Source: Chromera velia
Taxonomy: Eukaryota > Sar > Chromeraceae
Assembly: GCA_018398765.1 (NCBI GenBank)
Contig: JAHBMJ010004761.1
Location: 62,001 to 126,000, forward strand
DNA: 64,000 bases
Direction: 5' to 3'
How positions within the stretch are numbered: the first letter of the stretch is position 1; the number at the start of each line of letters is the position of its first letter. Below the pieces are notes generated by a model. That model did not search any database. It saw nothing but the letters and a program-made list of their open reading frames with translations, and was not told the DNA's origin. Made by a program: the position numbers and the translations under genes. Shown here one piece after another: positions 58,487 through 64,000 of the stretch.

Positions 58487-60296
58487 TTAAGCTAAAAAAA
58501 CTGCTGGGTCCCTGTTTCTTTCCTCCTTTGTCTTCAAACTTATCTCCACCATGTTTTTGTTGGACCTTTCCGCTCCCTTCAGTTGCGGTTGGCAGCCTTT
58601 TGTTGCCCACTCGCTCATCTTTTCACCTCCGGGTGTGAGGTACACAAGGTGATCATTGATTGCCTCGGCCAGTCCGGTCGCGTTCAGCTTGCCGGTGCTG
58701 TCTGCCAACTGGTTAGAACAGCTGGCGTCCTCACCCCTCGGGAAGCCTTCACACAACGTGTAGGCGTCGGCAGTCATGGGACTTTCAGGGAAAAAGAGCT
58801 CTGTCATATGGTGGTAGGGACTTGACCCGTCTTCATCACACAAACATCGGCCCTCTCCATCCTCTTTGCACGTCGGCAGGTGAGGAACGATATCTTTTCT
58901 GTGCACCGCCCTCTTGGCAGTCGGCAGGCCACGTCCATTGCCTTTGCGAACCGGCAGTCACCCACACGCGGCTCTCCGAAAGTGAAGAGAGTCACGCGCT
59001 GCGAGCTCATCCAGTCCTTCGCAATGAAGGCAGCGGCGAGGCTGGCCAATGCGCCCCCTAACGAATGGCCAACAATCAGGATCGGCTTGTCCGACATGAA
59101 ACCGTCCTGACGGAGGTCCCAAGCCATTCGGTCGAACAGGTCCGCATAGGCGTCCATAAAGTACTGCTGAACCTTTCCTTCGAGCAGCTGATCGGGGGGC
59201 GCCACTTTGGGCAAGCCGAGCGTCTGCAGCGCCTCCACCAGCAGCTGCCCCCCCCCGGCAGTGCCACGGAAGCCCACTACGATGCGCTCTTCACAGACTG
59301 CGTAGTAGGCAAAGAGGTCTTCCTTCTCTTCACCGACATAGGTGCGGGAGTTCTCGCAGTTTTTGAATTCCTGCTCTTGCCGCGTGCTGAGACACGCGTC
59401 GGGACTGTCCGAATAGGCGGCAGCTGCAGCGACGAAGGCTGCTTCTAGCAAGGCATTTGGTTTGGGGGGTGGAGGGGCGTCCTGGCAGTCAGGAATATTC
59501 GAACCCTTGGAGGTGCCCCAAAAAATGAGGTTCCCGAGTTTTTCCTTCAGCTCTTTGCCAGGAAGGCAAACGAGGGGGACGTTGTAGACGTCAATGGAAG
59601 AAAGTTTGGGGTTGTTTTCCTTCGAGAACAAAGCAGCGTCGAGATTGTGAAGTTGGTTGTTTGAAATCTCGAGAATTTCCAGAGATTCCAAGTCCTTGAA
59701 GGTCTCAAAGTCGAAGTACTGCACTTCCTTCCCCCGAATGTCCAGCCGTGTGACGTTCTTCAAGCATTGAAGAGGTCTTTATTGGGGCTCGGCCCCGCCA
59801 CGTGCACAACCATATAGTTCAGCAGCCTGCAATTCTCAAACATGCCGCCCGGCAGGGGGAGCCCACCGCTTCCTGACAGCATCTCAAAATGTCGCAAGTT
59901 TTCGAGGCTTTTGAAAATATTCGAAGGAAGGCTAGTCAGCTCTTGACCGTTGAAGTACCACATCTTCAGAACGCGAAGATCGCCCAAGTCTTTGAACACG
60001 TCCTCATCCAGCTTACTGAATCGGTTTTGGCCGATATCCAATTCTTCCAGCTGGGTCAGTCCATGAAGCGCTCCAGAGGGAATGTAGGTGAACTCCCCGA
60101 ACGCTATACTGACTTTCTTTAGTGTACCTCTGTACTTGGAGAGGCATGCCTGCATCAGGGGCCACCTTCCGTCATCGCCCCCATTCAAGTGGAAGCTGCT
60201 CCCCTCACGAGTGACAAAAGGCTTGCAGTCTACCTCCTCAGCAGCGACCTGTACTGCCGTAAGAAAGAACAGGAGAAAAACAGCACATGCCCTCAT
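58487..60296 (-). pseudogene. Secreted LRR-lipase fusion gene, two frameshifts
   Basis: The start is the ATG at 60296 (MRACAVFLLFFLTAVQVAA), a clear signal peptide. Residues about 60-250 contain leucine-rich repeats (LTQLEELDIGQNRFSKL, LESLEILEISNNQLHNL). A class 3 (fungal-type) lipase domain follows: oxyanion segment VVGFRGTAGGG, nucleophile GHSLGGALA (about 59050-59075), the Asp motif HRKDIVPHLP (about 58870-58900) and the His motif INDHLVYL (about 58630-58655). Thus all three catalytic residues are present. The open frame is broken twice: near 59762 (inside an LRR, frame change between DLFN and LKNVTRLDI) and near 58905 (between the nucleophile half and the Asp/His half). No intron fits either place. 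Either the gene is a young pseudogene or the assembly has two indel errors; conserved residues in every part favour errors or very recent decay. An intact protein would be secreted and about 600 residues long. Confidence 0.7.
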
Positions 60297-60477
60297 TTTT
60301 TGTGACTCCAAACCCAACTTACTCGTCAACGTCGCCTCTTTACGCTTTCTGACTTTACTCAACTGTCTTTGTATCTGTCAATGACGTCTGTATGTAAAGA
60401 GCTGTGCCGTTCCTTTTCGGTCTTTGTAAATCAAATCCTCGTCTGACAAACATTGACTCACTGACCTTAATTTCGAG

Positions 60478-60540
60478 TCATGCATGCAGACCGATGCGGG
60501 GGACTCAGCTGCATGCATGCATGCATGTGCATGGGGTTGA
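60478..60540. promoter_or_regulatory. GCATGC-rich island between head-to-head genes
   Basis: TCATGCATGCAG and CTGCATGCATGCATGCATG, then TGCATGGGG, lie between the lipase gene start (60296, minus) and the ankyrin gene start (60890, plus). It contains overlapping TGCATGCA sites. Confidence 0.45.
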
Positions 60541-60889
60541 ATCCGTCCCCAGCCGGCACCACAAGCGATGAGATGACTGACCTTTTAAACTTTCTCCAAC
60601 GGCTAATCCTTCCATTATCCTGGTCAGACTCTTGCACTGAGGTGTACGTTGTTAAGTCAACACTTGAACCGCAATTTCGTAGCAGGCAATGTCCCAATGA
60701 TACAGTCGAATCGCTTCAGATAATGAGAAGCCCCTCATTTCTTGGTTGAGAGAGATCACTGTACTCACTGTCAGAGGATCCTTCGTTGAATTGAATCTCA
60801 GTCCGTGCATGCAGGTAGTCTGCTTCTGGAAACAATCCGCACGCAAGTCTTCCGACACAACGCGCATTGCGTTTCCTTTCCACAGCAAA

Positions 60890-63856
60890 ATGGGAAACGC
60901 GACCATTCGCACACCATTACCTGTCAGTGTGCGTGCTGGTGTTCAGGAGCGGGAAATGTTTCTCTTTCAATACTGGATGCTCCCTTTCTGACTGACTTAC
61001 ACCGCATTTCTCAAAAGACAGGACGGGGCCGTCCTTGTGAGCGGTCATGTCTGTTTTGTTCTGTCTATCATGTCCGACTGGAGGTTTGCTTCCCCTGTTC
61101 CTCTCCCAGTGCCTCTTTGCTTTCTTTCTTTTTACATGCAATTGCAGCATGCTCACGAGACGACCAGGCAGATCGGAGGCGATAGTAAGGAGGGTGGAGG
61201 CACAGGCGTTTCTATTGTTGAGGGTGCTGCCTGCTTGAAGGCTTGCAACAAAGGAAAGATGTCTCTTGGTGCAATGTGCGAATTCCCGAAGGTGCGTGAG
61301 AATGCTCTCGAGTGACACTCCATGTCTGCCCGCGCTCGGATTCCTGCCTTTTCCGGTCTTATTTCATTTTCTTTCTTGCCGCAGCTCCATGTCCGCTTCT
61401 CTGAAAGAGAAAAAGGCAGAGAAACGGAGAATATTGCCTTCCTCTTTCCCTTTCCGCCCGCTGTCTGAAACTGTGAAACCCACTTCTCTTTTCGTCTCTC
61501 TGTTTGCAGGGCCATTCATTCCTCAGCGCAATACTCAACCTCCCGCCGGTCGGTCCGCTCTCTTGCACCCGAAGGAAAGAAGCAGATTCGAGCTCTTTGG
61601 TCTTCAACCTATGCATTTGCGGAGTTTTTGTCTCCTTGCATCTGCGTGTTTCTCTCTTTTCATCTTCGTGACAACGAATGTTTGCAGGGTCCTGCCGGGG
61701 TTTTGCGGAGCTTTCAAGCGGTGCGTTCATGAGGAAAAAAGTGGTAGAACCGAGGCAGATACGGACACAGCGAGGCAGCTACATGTACCGTGGCTCACAG
61801 AAAACAAAAGCGTGTGGAGAGCTACTCTTTCCATTAGCACTGCGGAGATGCAGTCATGTCCTCCCCCCATGACCTGCTCTCTTTTTGTTTTCCTTGATCA
61901 AGAGGCAGCGATAAGCTTCTGTTCGTTTGTCCCTTTCTCTGGTTGTACGTCAGGTTAGGCATTCAAAGACAGTCACAGAACGCTCAGCCCCAACTTTTTG
62001 GTTCCGTCGGGTGTCTGCCAGTGCATGTGGCACATTGAATTGATGTTGTTGCTACGACTCTTTATGTTCTGTTTCTCTTCGATGGATGGAGTCCCTCTGC
62101 CTGCAGGTCTCTGCCAAGGATGTCATGAAAGCGATTGAGAGCCTGGAGAAGGAGGGGAAGGAAGACGACTTGAACCTTCTTCTGAAATTAGGCGCAGACG
62201 TGAATAGCAAAGTGGTGGGTCTCCTGTATACCGTTCTTCTCCCTCCTCTGCTCTCTTTCTGTCGTTTGTTCGTTCTTGCACACAGCGATTGTTTGTCTGT
62301 CCGCCTGTCTGTCTACACATCTGCTCGGTCGACTCTGAGAAGCGAAGAGAAGAAAGCCACATTGTCTGTCTGTCTGTCCGCCTGTTTGTCTGTCCGTCTG
62401 TCTGTCTGAGAAGAGAAGAAAGGACAAAGAGTCTGTCTCTCTCTCTCTTCTCCCCCCCGAGCACGCAGAATAACAAAGCGCCCCTTTATGTGGCGGTGAA
62501 CAGAGGATTGAGAGAAGTCGTCACCCTCCTTCTGGAGAAGGGGGCAGACATAGAATCAACCTGCCATGTCAGTTTCACTGCTTTCCTCTTTGGCGTTCTT
62601 GCGCGCCTCGAAATAACCTGAGATACATCAACTAAGAAAAGAGTGTGCGGAGGCTGGACGTGCGCGGAGATAAAAGTCTGAGTGCCCGGGGAATCTCTTC
62701 TCTCTCTGACGGGTGCTTGCATTCTGCTCTTGCGTCTCCTCTTCTCTTCTTTCCATGCCAGGCCTTGGTGCTCCTGCAATCATTGAAATCCGGCACCACG
62801 CTACGCTCACAGTGACCGCAACGACAAAGGCGGATGCCCCTTCAGATGGCCAATCTTCTTCAATCTCTTGCAAACACGTGCACTCTGCATTGTTCGTATC
62901 CGCCCTCGTGTCTCTCTGTCCCCCTTTCTTCATTTGGGATTCTGCCTTTTTCAATGCATTTGCTCCACCTCTCTCTTTCTTTGATTTGTTTCTTCTGTTT
63001 GCGAGCACACCTGCAGCACCAAAGAAGAGCTCTCCATCTCGCAGCGTCCAACGGGAGCAGAGAAATTATCCCCTTGCTCCTGGAGAGAGGGGCACAGATC
63101 GAGGTGAAGGACGCGGTCGGTCTCTCTGAAAATCCAGAGATACATGCATATTGCCCGTCTCTGATACACAAAAAGAAGTGTTCTTTTGCAGCAGAGAATT
63201 GTCAAGGGGACCAAAAAGCAGTACTTGCGTGTGATAATACAGACGTGTTTTCCGAGAGTAAGGTAAAAGCCACGTGTCCATTTTAGTTTTTATCTGCCTT
63301 TTCTCCCTCAGCACGTTCGTTGCTTAGTTGTTTGCTTGACCCGAAACACAAAACCGTGACAAATGGGGATTGTGCGCCTTTCTGCATGTCTCCGTTGTTG
63401 AAAAAGGGACCGAACAAAACCCTGCCGTTCCCGTACACTTGCCTGCCTGCATGTCTTCAGCTGGGCTACACTCCTCTCATCTCTGCAGCACGGCGGGACC
63501 GCGTCGCAGTGATGGCCTTTCTATTGGAGAAGGGGGCCGACAAGGAAGCGATAGACAGGGTGAGACAGACAAACATGCAAGTGTGCATGTTGAAAAGATG
63601 TATCGATGGGTTGAGACTTGCGACCAGGGGGACCTTTACAGATATTCATCGCACACGTGCTTCCTTGCACACGAAGATGACTTCTCAGTCAGTGCAATTA
63701 GAGGTGGGCTGTGAGGTGGTTGATTCCACGGGGAGGTTCCTGCAGCCGATTTCTGATTCAGAACGTAGAGGGGAACCTGGGTGGTCTACCTCATCGGACT
63801 GCTGTGCTTGTTGCCTATGAATGGGCTTCTTCGTCGAAGGATTTCTTTCTTTCCTT

Positions 63857-63894
<38 letters not shown>

Positions 63895-64000
63895 CTGTCT
63901 GTCTGTCTCTCTATTTTCGTCTGCACTGGCAGAGCAAATGGACTTCCCTTCACATCGCTGCTTTCTGGAACCGAAAGGAGATGGCTTCTCTCCTCCTGGA
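60890..64000 (+). CDS. Ankyrin-repeat protein with one repeat per exon, 5' part, continues past window
   Basis: Exons: 60890-60922, 61148-61291, 61385-61462, 61510-61548, 61688-61720, 62107-62214, 62469-62567, 63017-63115, 63461-63559, 63933 to beyond 64000. All are multiples of three and phase 0. The start is MGNATIRTPLP followed by a GTCAGT donor; the Gly2 might be myristoylated, but the residue at position 6 is not Ser or Thr. The fifth exon (GPAGVLRSFQA, 33 bases) and sixth exon (108 bases; VSAKDVMKAIESLEKEGKED then LLKLGADVNSKV) correspond in length, position and sequence to exons 2 and 3 of the gene at 10411-19391. Four ankyrin exons follow, e.g. TPLISAARRDRVAVMAFLLE. Exons 2-4 rest only on splice sites and phase and are less certain than the ankyrin exons. 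Confidence 0.72.
62280..62460. repeat. TCTG/TCCG-rich tract in an ankyrin-gene intron
   Basis: TGTCTGTCCGCC-type repeats and a CTCTCTCT run lie between exons 62107-62214 and 62469-62567. Confidence 0.8.
63860..63912. repeat. GT/TCTG microsatellite before the last ankyrin exon
   Basis: About 17 GT units followed by TCTG units, directly before the acceptor at 63930-63932. Confidence 0.9.

Noticed and set aside
61266-61958. 230-codon plus-strand frame
   Set aside because: It overlaps the small phase-0 exons of the ankyrin gene in another frame and has no recognisable domain.

Overview
The window looks like nuclear DNA of a protist alga related to apicomplexans, most probably a chromerid such as Chromera velia (inference; no rRNA or plastid marker is present). 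The reasons are compact genes cut by many introns of about 100-850 bases, near-universal TGCAG| acceptors, donors of the type |GTCAGT or |GTGAGT, long CT/GT microsatellites in introns, many ankyrin and leucine-rich-repeat genes, and TGCATGCA-rich GC islands between genes that recall the TGCATGC promoter motif of apicomplexans.

Layout from left to right: a secreted protein (minus, partial, 1-739); a charged hypothetical protein (plus, 2061-3970); a 5'-truncated LINE inside a 129-base target duplication (4570-5832); an AT-rich repeat region (5833-10410); a 24-exon ankyrin gene (minus, 10411-19391); a nearly intronless paralogue of it (plus, 20678-22298); a seven-exon leucine-rich-repeat gene (minus, 23119-27548); a 26-exon gene for NAA15, the auxiliary subunit of N-terminal acetyltransferase A (minus, 29136-39696); a six-exon LysM-domain gene (plus, 40459-42631); an assembly gap (42766-42789); an LTR-like element nested in a LINE tail (44377-46976); a large low-complexity coiled-coil gene (minus, 49487-54249); a C-terminal J-domain protein (plus, 54758-57159); a frameshifted secreted LRR-lipase gene (minus, 58487-60296); and the 5' part of a third ankyrin paralogue (plus, 60890 to beyond 64000).

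Gene order is strongly head-to-head: - + | - + | - - + | - + | - +. All five head-to-head gaps, and the gap upstream of the LRR gene, carry a short GC-rich island rich in GCATGC, CGCG and GGCC palindromes, probably a shared bidirectional promoter. The convergent gaps hold most of the mobile elements.

The exon models were built by hand: open frames were joined at GT-AG sites and required to stay in phase. NAA15 (3069 coding bases), the LysM gene (816), the LRR gene (3030) and the J-domain gene (1731) all close exactly in frame. The most unusual points are: (1) a new ankyrin family with one repeat per phase-0 exon and a shared N-terminal cap, in three copies; (2) tiny 25-70-base insertions with palindromic ends, each flanked by a 22-48-base duplication of the host sequence beside an exon edge; (3) a LINE with a perfect 129-base target duplication; (4) a secreted LRR-lipase fusion; (5) 14- and 20-base GT-AG segments that restore the frame of the compact ankyrin paralogue.
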